NCBI GenBank assembly: GCA_963693085.1
Contig: OY856409.1
Coordinates: 296,398,058 to 296,462,057, forward strand
Direction of reading: 5' to 3'
Source: Alisma plantago-aquatica
Lineage: Eukaryota > Streptophyta > Magnoliopsida > Alismatales > Alismataceae
DNA: 64,000 bases
Under the pieces are notes generated by a model that ran no database searches, had not been told where the DNA came from, and saw only the letters and a program-made list of their open reading frames with translations. Positions 9,210-20,490 of this stretch are shown here, in pieces. Each line of letters begins with the position of its first letter. The first letter of the stretch is position 1. The position numbers and the translations under genes were made by a program.

Positions 9210-12200
9210 TGTAATAACCTCAAATTTTGGTAAAATTGAATTATATAATTGGACTATTTTTGTAGTTTTCCCAATGGTACTATTGGTGGAATAATAATTT
9301 TAATCGCATGTGTGGCATGCGTGCTTGTAGCACAGGGGAAGATAAGGAGAATGTGTTTAATAGTTTTCCAAACAAAATACCTTGTCTTTCCCCTAATACC
9401 ACTTAATGTTTGAAAAGAAAGGTATCTTTATAAGATAATGGAAAAAGATATCTCTTTTAATGGAAAGGTATTGATTGTTTCTTTTCCTTACAACAAATCC
9501 AAGATATAAGAGAGTGGTGATTCCATATGGATCTAGATAAGATAATGACGATGGGTTTTATTAATAAAGAAGAGGAAGGAATATATATTAAGATAGTTTC
9601 CTTAAACATTTGGGAACTTGCCCCATCGATTACATACACGTGAGGATAGGACTCTTTAGAAAGGGAAAGGGTTTAATGGAGACAAACCCTAGAGATGTGA
9701 GAACAAAGGATGCTCTTCATGATATTAGTATATATAGAGGAAGGTACACCCCGATTCCTGGATATCCTAAAGTATCGGTGCCCTAACTCTCCTTGTTCGT
9801 CTTCATCTCCCTCTCCTTCCAAACTCAGAACTCTCCTAAGGGCCGTACCCCTAACTCCTATAAGATCATCGGAGGTGGCCAAGTTTTTGGCGCAAGGATT
9901 GTCAAAGACCTACACTACGACCTAACCACCATGGGAGGGTGGCGTGACCTAGCTGATGTGATAACAACGTTGCTCACGGGACCAGTTGCGAAGCTGGCAT
10001 GCTGGAAGCAGGATGGGTTTCACCCTCCGATCTGCACCCCCATGAGCCGTCATGGAGGCGGGTGGCTGTCGCAGGCGGGAGCTGTTCTTCTGACGGAATA
10101 TAGATGTCTTTTCGCAAGTCCACACGTGAGGGGGGCGAAGCTTTGGGGACGAAGAGGGACCATGGAGAAGGCTGCGGCGGATCCGGAAGGGAGCAGCAGT
10201 TGTCGGTGTCGTGAGGATGGCAGGGGTGTAGCCGTCAGCGGCGCTTTGCAACATGAACCCAGGTCGGCGAGGATGGGAGTCCAAGACGTGATCCGCGGGA
10301 AGATTCACGAGAGGAGTAGGAGACGGTGACGTCGAGGCAGTGGTGTCCTCGTCCCAGTAGAGTCGTGAGCGCTGATGTTCGCAACGCGGTTGGAAGGGAC
10401 CGCGGTGGAGCTTCCTGGCCGTCCGTCCTTGCTGTGGTAGGGTGCGAGTCTGCGACGCCCCTTGTAGCAGGAGCGAAGGTGGTTTTGAAAGGGAGGCCAG
10501 AGGTCGAGAAGTAGTTTTGGGGTGGCGGCGTCATGTAGTGTGGCCAGCAGAGGCGACCCATCGCAGCATCCTACGGGCGTGCGCAACATTAGAGCCCGTC
10601 GCGAGGTTAGGGACGGCGAGCTGCATGCTTCAACTGCCACATCGGAAGGTAGTCTAGGCGGCGGAGCTGGTGGCGCATGGAGGAGGAAAGCATAGCGCCA
10701 CCATGGCGCCTCCAGTCGCACAGCATGCAGAGTCCGACGCCGCAGATGTGCGTGAGGTAGAGGGTCTGCCGTTGTGGGGTAGAAGGAGAAACATTGTCAG
10801 ATGACTCAAAGACCCCTGAGGATGTATATAGACTGCAAGGGCATGGATGTCTTTTCATTATAAACCCAGTCTGAAGAATAAAAAAACATGGTATGATTTA
10901 CTTATGCTGATGTGGCAGTTGCTGATTGGTCCATATATACTTATCTTGAAATTAATCTAGTTAATTACTGGTAACTCGGATTGCAAGGTATAATACATCA
11001 AAATTGATCAGGAGAAAGAGAGGAATCCAAATAAAATAATATCAGAACCTAACTAGGATTCCTATTCCAAACTTATGTGCAATACATATTTAGATGTGTT
11101 TAATGTAAAGGAAAACATAGATCTGCCTTAATCTGATGAATAATTGAATATTTTCGTTCATGTTAGGCTAACACCTGATCTTGCCATGTATAATGATTAA
11201 AACCTTGATAATGTTGAATAATGGACAATTCCATATTCATAATCTTATTCATGCTGTTTTAGGGTTGGAAACTAATGTGAGCATCTTGATATAATCTTAA
11301 TGCTAGAAATGTGATTTAGGTGTCACAAATAGTTTAATATGCTTAAGTTGACGATTAGGGTTTCACCTTATATGCATAACTGGATTTGTAATCTTAGAAA
11401 CCATGATATGATGGAATTAGGGTTGTAACCCTAACTTATAGTCCAAACACGAGATAACCTAAACCCTAGTTTAGGAGTACATATAAATCTGATTAGTGTA
11501 ATATGAATACATGGTGACACATATGTAGTACGCTTTGTTTCATATACATGTTGATTACATGCTTTGTTGATTGGATGTTTGGATGCACTCTTAAAGTACA
11601 TGTTAGATCTGCATGGTTTATGCGATGGCATAAGGTACGTGGTTACGCTTATGAATACATGTATCGAATTCTGAGGTTGTCGGTGTTTCTCGATGAGATT
11701 GAACGACAAATAAACTTCTTGCTTGTTTATTTAGTTCCTGTAAATTATAAAGTGCATATGAGTATCATGTAAAGTAAATAATAGTATTCTGAACCCTGGG
11801 TTAGACTGATCTTAAGGGTAATGCACACGAGCCCCGGAGGGACAGTGAATACACCTGAGGTAGTTGACCAGATATGGGTTAGAATATGAAAACAAGTTTA
11901 TTTTCTTATATTCAAGATAAATATGTTTGCTTATATCTGTACTTGTGATTATTGTTTGAACCCATGTACCAATATAGAAATATACTGATCGCGTATTTGT
12001 TTGTCGGCATTTTAGGTATCAGATATACTTGATTCGTGGAGATGAGGGTATAGATAAAGTTTTTGAAGACACTACAGTAATCACGAAAGTTTAGTCTTAA
12101 TGGTTTATCTTCACATCTGTAAAAGTTAATTCTATTTAAAAGTTATGTAACTCCTTAGAGGAGCTTTTTATCTAAACATGTAAATATTTGATCATTAATG

Positions 12201-12308
12201 GAAATTGTTTACTATTTTGTATTATTTCATGAATCTGATCCTGGAGTATATGATTAACGATCTACGACTTTAAGGTCTTTTAGACACTCAAAAGTGCGGG
12301 TCGTTACA
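9210..12308 (+). repeat. 5' LTR of the LARD-like element
   Basis: 3099 bp, TG...CA ends. The first 600 bp and last 1.4 kb are AT-rich; 9840-10800 is a GC- and CpG-rich block with spurious open frames on both strands. A TATA-like TATATATAG lies at 9729-9737, and a second GTATATAGAC at about 10826. The near-hairpin CACGAGCCCCGGAGGGACAG at 11826-11845 resembles the array in the interior. No coding gene is supported. Confidence 0.93.
9729..9737 (+). promoter_or_regulatory. Candidate LTR TATA box
   Basis: TATATATAG follows an AT-rich U3-like stretch and precedes the CpG-rich block. The 3' LTR has the same sequence at 15224-15232. It is the best TATA-like candidate in the first third of the LTR. 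Without transcript data the start is not known. Confidence 0.35.
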
Positions 12309-12310
12309 TT

Positions 12311-12322
12311 TGGTATCAGAGC
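12311..12322 (+). promoter_or_regulatory. Primer-binding site, initiator tRNA-Met type
   Basis: TGGTATCAGAGC begins two bases after the 5' LTR end. It is the standard sequence complementary to the 3' end of plant initiator tRNA-Met, from which minus-strand cDNA starts. It fixes the element's orientation as plus. Confidence 0.95.
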
Positions 12323-12476
12323 ACAGATTCATCAATTAATACTTAATAGTATATGATTTCAAATTATCTTTAGAAATTTTAGAGAAAAAATTTAAGTTCC
12401 TCATCTCACATTTTCCTCTACTTCTCATCTCGTGCTTAAAATCTTTGAAAAGAAAATGTTAATAAGAGAAGTAAAA

Positions 12477-12697
12477 TGTGAAATTTAAAATTGGTAATCA
12501 ACATGGTGTGGTGGTATGGGACACTACCCATGTGAAATTTAAAATTGGTAATCAACATGGTGTGGTGGTATGGGACACTACCCATGTGAAATTTAAAATT
12601 GGTAATCAACATGGTGTGGTGGTATGGGACACTACCCATGTGAAATTTAAAATTGGTAATCAACATGGTGTGGTGGTATGGGACACTGCCCATGTAA
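12477..12697 (+). repeat. Four tandem copies of a 54-bp unit
   Basis: The unit begins GTGAAATTTAAAATTGGTAA and ends GGGACACTACCCAT. It is repeated four times almost identically; the last copy has ACTGCCC for ACTACCC. Each unit contains ATGGG-ACACTA-CCCAT, a potential small hairpin. Because 54 is a multiple of three, open frames run through it on both strands, but these are repeat artefacts. It lies about 170 bp after the PBS. Confidence 0.95.
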
Positions 12698-12882
12698 AAA
12701 ATTTGAAATCATGAATAAGAAAGATAAGGAATGGTTAAGGTAACATAGTATCCCATGTATGTGTGCATGAGGAGCATAAAACTTAAGTGATAAGTCTTAA
12801 GAGATATTAAAAATCCAATACATGAAAGTTGAATATAACTTGCTCAAACTCCACATGGTGTCTCTTGAAGTTTAGTGATGGT

Positions 12883-13614
12883 GGCCAAGCCCCTGGAGGG
12901 GAAGGCCGAGGTAACACTAAGCCCTGGAGGGAAGGTGAACCAAGTTCATTGAATGAACAGAGATCATGAGGGGGTATTCCAGAGATTGAGAAAAAATGGG
13001 TTGATATGTTGTAATGATAAAAGTTATACTCATTGAAAACAAAGAGATATCTATAAAACCTTTAGGGTTAGTGAGACAACCTGGGGTGGGTCAACCTGAG
13101 AGTGGGAAGATGACCTATGAGGGAGGCAAAACCTTAGATCTTGGGATCAGGTTGTGGCTAGTGAGCCTAACCCCCTCCTATGAGCCAAGAAGGCACCCTA
13201 GGCTGGGACTTTCCCTTAAAAGGTAAGTGAATAAATGTAATTAAGTATTGAGATAACCTTAATCCTCACCTAGAGTAGTGAAGAGTTAAAGATATAAATG
13301 AAAAGCACTTAAATTCTTTGAACCCAAGGATGCCAACTCTGAGTGACACAGCTGGTCAAGCCCAGGAGGGAAGACCAGTAAGGCACCAAGCCCAGGAGGG
13401 AAGGTGGCCTAAGTGGATGACCAAGCCCAGGAGGGAAGGTCATGAAATGGTCAAGCCCAGGAGGGAAGACCAGGCAGGCACCAAGCCCAGGAGGGAAGGT
13501 GGCCTAAGTCCACAATGCAGTTGTTTAGGATCAAGCCCCTAGAGGGGAAGATCACAGAGGTCAAGCCCAGGAGGGAAGACCAACATGGCACCAAGCCCTG
13601 GAGGGAAGGTGGCC
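12883..13614 (+). repeat. Array of hairpins with shared loop core and varying complementary stems
   Basis: About ten copies of AAGCCC-(AGGA/TGGA/TAGA)-GGGAA occur, each flanked by short arms that are complementary within the copy but differ between copies. Arms: GGCC/GGCC (12883-12907); CACT/GGTG with one G-U pair (12915-12937); CTGGTC/GACCAG (13352-13378); AGGCACC/GGTGgCCT (13381-13410); ATGACC/GGTCAT (13417-13443); TGGTC/GACCA (13448-13472); AGGCACC/GGTGgCCT (13476-13505); GATC/GATC (13529-13553); GGTC/GACC (13559-13581); GGCACC/GGTGgCC (13587-13614). The inner CCC/GGG also extends to CCCC/GGGG in two copies. A looser relative with GGTCA/TGACC is at 13089-13115. In the crowded part the centres are about 30-50 bp apart. 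This looks like selected secondary structure rather than coding sequence. Confidence 0.9.
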
Positions 13615-13619
13615 CGAGC

Positions 13620-14690
13620 CCAATGATGGGACAACACTGCATTATGTGTACTCAAAAGAGAGTTATGAAGGCAATTCTGGTTAAAGAATCAAATAAGAGA
13701 ATAGTGTGCTTAAAAGATGTGACATCTCAAAAGAAACCCTTAGGGAGGGTAGAGTCCTAATGCAATCCTAGAATCAAGTAGGGTGTATTAGAGGTACATA
13801 GGACCGATGGGTTGGGAGTTGATAAATCTTGAATGCACATGACCAAGTGGTCGGGAGGTAACAGTTGGTTTGCCCTAGGCCCATGTATCAGGAGGTTGGC
13901 CACCTACTTGATGTTCATGTGGCCCAACAGGGTGAATGTAAAGACACTCCCTTGATGCATGAGGATGAGATCACTCCAAAAGTACCTATACCCCTAGAGA
14001 CCTAGAGGATTTGGCTAAGGCTCATAATGATACATGAGATGTAAATACAAAGATGTAATGAAGTCATAAGTTGTTCCCTAACTTCAGAGTAAGAAAAGGG
14101 ACACTTGAATGTCGTGAAATTAATAAAAAGTAAGTTTAGAGTCATATAGAGTATGATTCAACTTAATGCATGATATTGAAAGGTAATATGTGGATGTACC
14201 ATCTCTGCTCTTGGAATGGAATGAAATTTGTGTTTGGACTGCAGCCAAATGCTTATTTCATCTCATTACGAGGGAGGGAGATTGGATAGACACACATTAT
14301 GATATAAAAAAAATATTGAGATAAAGAGGGTGAATATGCTACATTGAATGTGTAATGACATGACCTGGGGTTAGAGGTGTCACCTCACCCTCATGCAAAA
14401 ATAATAAATCATAGATTGGAAACCTAGGTGAAAAGAGAAATTGCCAAGTAATCATGAGATCACCAATGAGAACAAAATCATAAAGTGATGATAAGATGTG
14501 TATACTATAGATGTGGATATATTTGAATTTCAATACAAGTATTGATGCTAATAATGACATGTGAGACTAGCATATCAATAAAAGATATTGGGAATTTCTA
14601 TCTGGGGTTGCTAACCCTAAGACTTGAAACTAAGATGAGTATCTTTCACCTAGGCTTAGTAGGCCTAAATTTTGAGGACAAAATTCCTTT
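13620..14690 (+). other. Rest of the LARD-like interior, non-coding
   Basis: No reading frame with recognisable motifs. Further GC-rich words occur (13860-13940: GGCCC, GGTTGGCCACC) that could pair locally, and short AT-rich stretches follow. I see no gag, pol or host fragment. Confidence 0.6.
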
Positions 14691-14691
14691 T

Positions 14692-14704
14692 AAGGAGGGG
14701 TGAA
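14692..14704 (+). promoter_or_regulatory. Polypurine tract before the 3' LTR
   Basis: AAGGAGGGGTGAA directly precedes the 3' LTR (14705). Such tracts prime plus-strand cDNA. The upstream text TTTTGAGGACAAAATTCC closely parallels the equivalent positions at about 48872-48905 (minus strand) and 62695-62734, linking the three elements to one chromovirus-like lineage. Confidence 0.85.
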
Positions 14705-17700
14705 TGTAATAACCTCAAATTTTGGTAAAATTGAATTATATAATTGGACTATTTTTGTAGTTTTCCCAATGGTACTATTGGTGGAATAATAATTTTAATC
14801 GCATGTGTGGCATGCGTGCTTGTAGCACAAGGGAAGATAAGGAGAATATGTTTAATAGTTTTCCAAACAAAATACCTTGTCTTTCCCCTAATACCACTTA
14901 ATGTTTGAAAAGAAAGGTATCTTTATAAGATAATGGAAAAAGATATCTCTTTTAATGGAAAGGTATTGATTGTTTCTTTTCCTTACAACAAATCCAAGAT
15001 ATAAGAGAGTGGTGATTCCATATGGATCTAGATAAGATAATGACGATGGGTTTTATTAATAAAGAAGAGGAAGGAATATATATTAAGATAGTTTCCTTAA
15101 ACATTTGGGAACTTGCCCCATCGATTACATACACGTGAGGATAGGACTCTTTAGAAAGGGAAAGGGTTTAATGGAGACAAACCCTAGAGATGTGAGAACA
15201 AAGGACGCTCTTCATGATATTAGTATATATAGAGGAAGGTACACCCTGATTCCTGGATATCCTAAAGTATCGGTGCCCTAACTCTCCTTGTTCGTCTTCA
15301 TCTCCCTCTCCTTCCAAACTCATAACTCTCCTAAGGGCCGTACCCCTAACTCCTATAAGATCATCGGAGGTGGCCAAGTTTTTGGCGCAAGGATTGTCAA
15401 AGACCTACACTACGACCTAACCACCATGGGAGGGTGGCGTGACCTAGCTGATGTGATAACAACGTTGCTCACGGGACCAGTTGTGAAGCTGGCAGGCTAG
15501 AAGCAGGATGGGTTTCACCCTCCGATCTGCACCCCCATGAGCCGTCATGGAGGCGGGTGGCTGTCGCAGGTGGGAGCCGTTCTTTCGACGGAATATAGAT
15601 GTCTTTTCGCAAGTCCACACGTGAGGGGGGCGAAGCTTTGGGGACGAAGAGGGACCGTGGAGAAGGTTGCGGCGGATCTGGAAGGGAGCAGCAGTTGTCG
15701 GTGTCGTGAGGATGGCAGGGGTGTAGCCGTCAGCGGCACTTTGCAACATGAACCCAGGTCGGCGAGGATGGGAGTCCAAGACGCGATCCGCGAGAAGATT
15801 CACGAGAGGAGTAGGAGACGGTGACATCGAGGCAGTGGTGTCCTTGTCCCAGTAGAGTCGTGAGCGCTGATGTGCGCATCGCGGTTGGCAGGGACCGCGG
15901 TGGAGCTTCCCGGCCGTCCGTCCTTGTTGTGGTAGGGTGCGAGTCTGCGGCGCCCCTTGTAGCAGGAGCGAAGGTGGTTTTGAAAGGGAGGCTAGAGGTT
16001 GAGAAGTAGTTTTGGGGTGGCGGCGTCGTGTAGTGTGGCCAGCAGAGGCGACCCATCACAGCATCCTACGGGTGTGCGCAGCATTAGAGACCGTCGCGAG
16101 GTTAGGGACGGCGAGCTGCATGCTTCAATTGCCACATCGGCAGGTAGTCTAGGCGGCGGAGCTGGTGGCGCATGGAGGAGGAAAGCATAGCGCCACCATG
16201 GCGCCTCCAGTCGCACAGCGTGCAGAGTCCGACGCCGCAGATGTACGTGAGGTAGAGGGTCTGCCGTTGCGGGGTAGAAGGAGAAACATTGTCAGATGAC
16301 TCAAAGACCCCTGAGGATGTATATAGACTACAAGGGCATGGATGTCTTTTCATTATAAACCTAGTCTGAAGAATAAAAAAACACGGTATGATTTACTTAT
16401 GCTGATGTGGCAGTTGCTGATGGGTCCATATATACTTATCTTGAAATTTATCTAGTTAATTACTGGTAACTCAGATTGCAAGGTATAATACATCAAAATT
16501 GATCAGGAGAAAGAGAGGAATCCAAATAAAATAATATCAGAACCTAATTAGGATTCCTATTCCAAAAGTATGTGCAATACATATTTAGATGTGTTTAATG
16601 TAAAGGAAAACATAGATCTGCCTTAATCTGATGATTAATTGAATATTTTTGTTCATGTTAGGCTAACACCTGATCTTGCCATGTATAATGATTAAAACCT
16701 TGATAATGTTGAATAATGGACAATTCCATATTCATAATCTTATTCATGCTGTTTTAGGGTTCAAAACCAATGTGAGCATCTTGATATAATCTTAATGCTA
16801 GAAATGTGATTTAGGTGTCACAAATAGTTTAATATGCTTAAGTTGACGATTAGGGTTTCACCTTATATGCATAACTGGATTTTTAATCTTAGAAACCATG
16901 ATATGATGGAATTAGGGTTGTAACCCTAACTTATAGTCCAAACACGAGATAACCTAAACCCTAGTTTAGGAGTACATCTAAATCTGATTAGTGTAATATG
17001 AATACATGGTGACACATATGTAGTACGCTTTGTTTCAGATACATGTTGATTACATGCTTTGTTGATTGGATGTTTGGATGCACTCTTAAAGTACATGTTA
17101 GATCTGCATGGTTTATGCGATGGCATAAGGTACGTGGTTACACTTATGAATACATGTATCGAATTCTGAGGTTGTCGGTGTTTCTCGATGAGATTGAACG
17201 ACAAATAAACTTCTTGCTTGTTTATTTAGTTCTTGCAAATTATAAAGTGCATATGAGTATCATGTAAAGTAAATAATAGTATTCTGAACCCTGGGTTAGA
17301 CTGATCTTAAGGGTAATGCACACGAGCCCCGGAGGGACAGTGATTACACCTGAGGTAGTTGACCAGATATGGGTTAGAATATGAAAACAAGTTTATTTTC
17401 TTATATTCAAGATAAATATGTTTGCTTATATCTATACTTGTGATTATTGTTTGAACCCATGTACCAGTATAGAAATATACTGATCGTGTATTTGTTTGTC
17501 GGCATTTTAGGTATCAGATATACTTGATTCGTAGAGATGAGGGTACAGATAAAGATGTTGAAGACACTACAGTAATCACGAAGGTTTAGTCTTAATGGTT
17601 TATCTTCACACCTGTAAAAGTTAATTCTATTTAAAAGTTATGTAACTCCTTAGAGGAGCTTTTATCTAAAAATGTAAATATTTGATCATTAATGGAAATT

Positions 17701-17802
17701 GTTTACTATTTTGTATTATTTCATGAATCTGATCCTGGAGTATATGATTAACGATCTACGACTTTAAGGTCTTTTAGACACTCAAAAGTGCGGGTCGTTA
17801 CA
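14705..17802 (+). repeat. 3' LTR of the LARD-like element
   Basis: 3098 bp, nearly identical to 9210-12308. By-eye differences concentrate in the CpG-rich middle: about 36 in 960 bp there, against about 5 in the first 640 bp and about 29 in the last 1450 bp. Most are transitions, many at CpG sites, as expected from deamination of methylated cytosines. Confidence 0.93.
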
Positions 17803-17807
17803 GAGGT
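17803..17807. repeat. Target-site duplication GAGGT (right copy)
   Basis: Directly follows the terminal CA of the 3' LTR and matches 9205-9209. Confidence 0.93.
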
Positions 17808-18706
17808 GTTCCCTAAGAAACGATGGCACTCAAATCAAAGTTACGGTAAGTAAAACAAAGATAACGAAAACAAACGAAAATGAAAATAAGATGTAACAAG
17901 CATATGGAAGGAAACTCAGATCGGGTTTCACCTAATAAGACTTCTCTCCAACATGCAACATCACCTCTCTCTCTCGTATACTCTCATTAAGATTATAAGC
18001 AGCCACCAAAAGTTTCTATTCTACTTTTTCTCAAGATGAGGATAGATCTAGTCTAAGGGTAGCCTCTCTCTCGAGATGGCCACACGTAAACCACAAGGCA
18101 CAACATATAGGTTAAAGCTTTATCATCCCAACACTCTCGTGCATTCACACTACTCCATAACACATGATAAAAGTGATATTACTCTCTCGAGATATCAACT
18201 ATCAAATATCACAAGATGGTATCTAAGCATACAAGTGAAGCATTAAAACAGGCACATGGAGATAACCTTGACAAGAGTATATACATTCAACAAAGAGAGA
18301 CAATATACATGTTGGGAGAGCCTTAGTGGCTACTCCCAACCCAAGTTAAGGTGTTTAGCCGCTCATGCTTGCCGATAGCATAACAGCATTACAGAAAGAT
18401 AGATACATGAAGATCCATGAAGCGAGGAGGGAAGTACAGTGGAATGGAATGATAGATCTAGGCAGAGAGAGAAGGGATGTGATACGACACGATACTTCTT
18501 CAGATCTTGATCTAGCACGTCAATGGAGCGGACAATCTTCTTCTCTCGAAGAAGGAGTCTTCAATCTTCTCTCTCCTCAACTTCCACCTTTGGAGATCTA
18601 AGACTGGTGGATGGGATGGAATGGAATGGATCTGGGATGCAGCAGGACTTCGTGGCCTTCTAGATATAAACTGGGATCTGATGATTTGACAAGTCGGGTG
18701 GGTGAC

Positions 18707-18716
18707 CTATTTATAG
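18707..18716 (-). promoter_or_regulatory. TATA box of the Athila LTR
   Basis: The minus strand reads CTATAAATAG, a canonical TATA box. It is preceded on that strand by the GACCGC-rich cluster and followed by the R/U5 part. Transcription would run toward gag and pol, consistent with the element's orientation. Confidence 0.6.
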
Positions 18717-18724
18717 GTGCATTC

Positions 18725-19210
18725 CACCAACTTAAACCTAGACCGCAGTCATGGTCTGGGTTAGGGGAGGTGTGAGACCGCAGTCATAGTCTGCTCTTTA
18801 TTCCTTCTTTCATCACAGTCGAACTCAGTCACAGTCTGCCAGTTGCTTGCAGTCTGGCAATGATCATGGTCGAGGTCAACTCATGCATTGCGTTGGAGAG
18901 GTCAAGGTCAATGTCTCCCTACTTGGTTGCAATCTGCAGGGATTGTGACCCCAATTGGATCACGACCTTCTTTGAGTCGCGGTTGAACTTGGCATCTGTG
19001 GTCTCCAAATAGATCATGTACCCTGGCTTGATTGGTACTCCTGTATTGGTCGTGACCTCCGTTGTGGTCGCAATTTAGTAGAGATCGCAGCTTTATTATG
19101 ACTGCAGTCTGTCTTGAATGCAGAAGGACCTCGATCTTAAAGCAGTTCAAAGACCTCGACCGCCATTGTTGAACGAGTGGGTCGTGGTGGAGGTAATGAC
19201 TGCAACTTGG
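18725..19210. repeat. GACCGCAGTC-type near-palindrome cluster in the Athila U3
   Basis: Many variants of GACCGCAGTC, CACAGTCGA, GGTCGTGACC, GATCGCAG and GACTGCAGTC are packed into about 480 bp. They give strong local dyad symmetry just upstream (minus strand) of the TATA box. A related cluster is at 2650-2835. They may be enhancer-like protein-binding sites; this is inference. Confidence 0.5.
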
Positions 19211-19230
19211 GTTGTAAATGTACCTGAAAT

Positions 19231-19950
19231 CATGTAAGTGGGGTTTTAGTCAAAATTATGGTAAATTTTTGGGGAAAGCTAATAAAATATATACTGAAAG
19301 AGGTATATAATATATACAAAAAGTATGTAAAATGAAGTGTTATCATGCATGCAATCACCAAATGTATGGAAACCCTTATTCAAATTCATGTTGGCCAATG
19401 TTGAAGTACATAGAACAACATGGGTTCGTTGTAGTGACTTCGGATCGAAGGATCACAACCACGAATGCTATGTTGAGATATTATTCTTACTGTTATGACA
19501 TCACTTCCATGTGTCATTCTCAAAGTTGATCTATCTTGTACAAGTTGTTCATAATCAAGCATGTATCTAAATTTAAATCTAGTATCATGAGTAAATAGAC
19601 GTAGTCATCATTCAACATACACATTTTTCTTATATTTTATTATTTTTCTATAATACCCACAAAAGATATTTGACTAGGGACTAAACAAATATGATTACTC
19701 TAACTATGCATATGATCTCATCTTAGGTCCTCAACCTAAACCATATGCAATCAAGTCAAAAATTTCTTAGGACATTACTATATTTATTCAATATCTAAAT
19801 AGTGAAACAACTATAATATGCATAACTCCCTTTTAATTATAATCAAATCGCATACAAAATATCTCATTAAAATTGTCACATTATGGGTCTCAGTTCATAC
19901 AACCATCATTATGTTGTGCAAATTGGATAATATTTGTTTAGTAGTAGCCA
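19231..19950. other. Unassigned AT-rich sequence
   Basis: No gene or repeat end is recognised. It lies between the Athila LTR and the copia remnant and could hold the decayed 3' end of the copia element. Confidence 0.4.
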
Positions 19951-20490
19951 TGTAGGTAAAATTCAAGTGTATCAAGAAACATAAGTAAGATTATGACTAA
20001 ATAGTTGATTTGATGATTTTGAATATTGAATTGTTATACATTCAATTTGGTACATGAAATTTCATGTCTGACATGCTTGCTTCAACTATTTTGTAGCTTA
20101 CAAACTTTATTTGCGTTAATGGAGTAATAAAGCCTTTAGGTTGTGTCACATACACATCCTCTCAATTATTCCTATTAGGGAATGTAGTTTTAATCTCAAT
20201 ATGCAAAATTATCTAGTTCCAACAAGCTACAATGGTGAGAAAGTCAATTAGTGAAGGGATTCCATCATATTCAACACTTGGACTTGATTTAAAACTTATA
20301 CAACCAATTTTTATTTAATGTTATCCATGTTGATTTTCCTCTTGAGAACCCAACTGCACCTCTATGTGTTTTATCCCTCTAGGTGGTTCCACCAATGTCA
20401 TACCTCATAGGTGTTCATGGATTCCATTCTAGATATAATGGCCTTAAGCCATTTCTCAGACTAGTGTCCCTAAATAGTTCTTAGTTGCAA
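19950..20490 (-). pseudogene. Decayed Ty1/copia reverse transcriptase
   Basis: Minus-strand translation across several stops reads EKWLKAIISRMESMNTYEV (about 20458-20400), then VLKRKINMD (about 20345), LTFSPL (about 20260) and LKQACQT*NFM (about 20100-20060). These fall in the order and spacing of the copia RT entry region and its LKQA motif. There are many nonsense codons. No active-site motif is seen intact. It is collinear with the copia gag at 21900-22400. Confidence 0.65.

Larger units (their letters stand above)
9210..17802 (+). mobile_element. Complete non-autonomous large-LTR retrotransposon (LARD-like)
   Basis: Two direct repeats of about 3.1 kb (9210-12308 and 14705-17802) begin TGTAATAACC and end CGGGTCGTTACA. 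They flank a 2.4 kb interior with an initiator-Met PBS at its left end and a purine tract at its right end; GAGGT is duplicated on both sides. No gag or pol motif is found in any frame of the interior, so replication would need proteins from another element. This matches the definition of LARDs (large retrotransposon derivatives). By-eye comparison of the two LTRs gives about 70 differences (roughly 2.3%), so insertion is recent on an evolutionary scale. It sits inside the Athila 5' LTR. Confidence 0.93.
17808..19230 (-). repeat. Athila 5' LTR, remaining part
   Basis: Continues the LTR split at 9209. It contains CT-rich stretches (17950-18000, 18065-18080), short GGAATGGAATGG repeats near 18435 and 18615, a minus-strand TATA box (18707-18716) and the palindrome cluster of the U3 part (18725-19210). 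The outer edge is uncertain: the texture changes at about 19210-19260, but no second LTR is available for comparison. Confidence 0.55.

Noticed and set aside
9793..10858. Many overlapping open frames in the CpG-rich part of the LTR (also 15288-16353)
   Set aside because: High GC lowers stop frequency; frames on both strands are equally long, show no motif and differ between the two LTRs.
12436..12714. Open frames on both strands made of an 18-residue repeat
   Set aside because: They follow from a 54-bp tandem repeat whose length is a multiple of three; no protein character.
12883..13614. CRISPR-like array
   Set aside because: The repeated unit is a hairpin with arms that vary, spacing is irregular, there are no cas genes, and the sequence is a plant retroelement interior.
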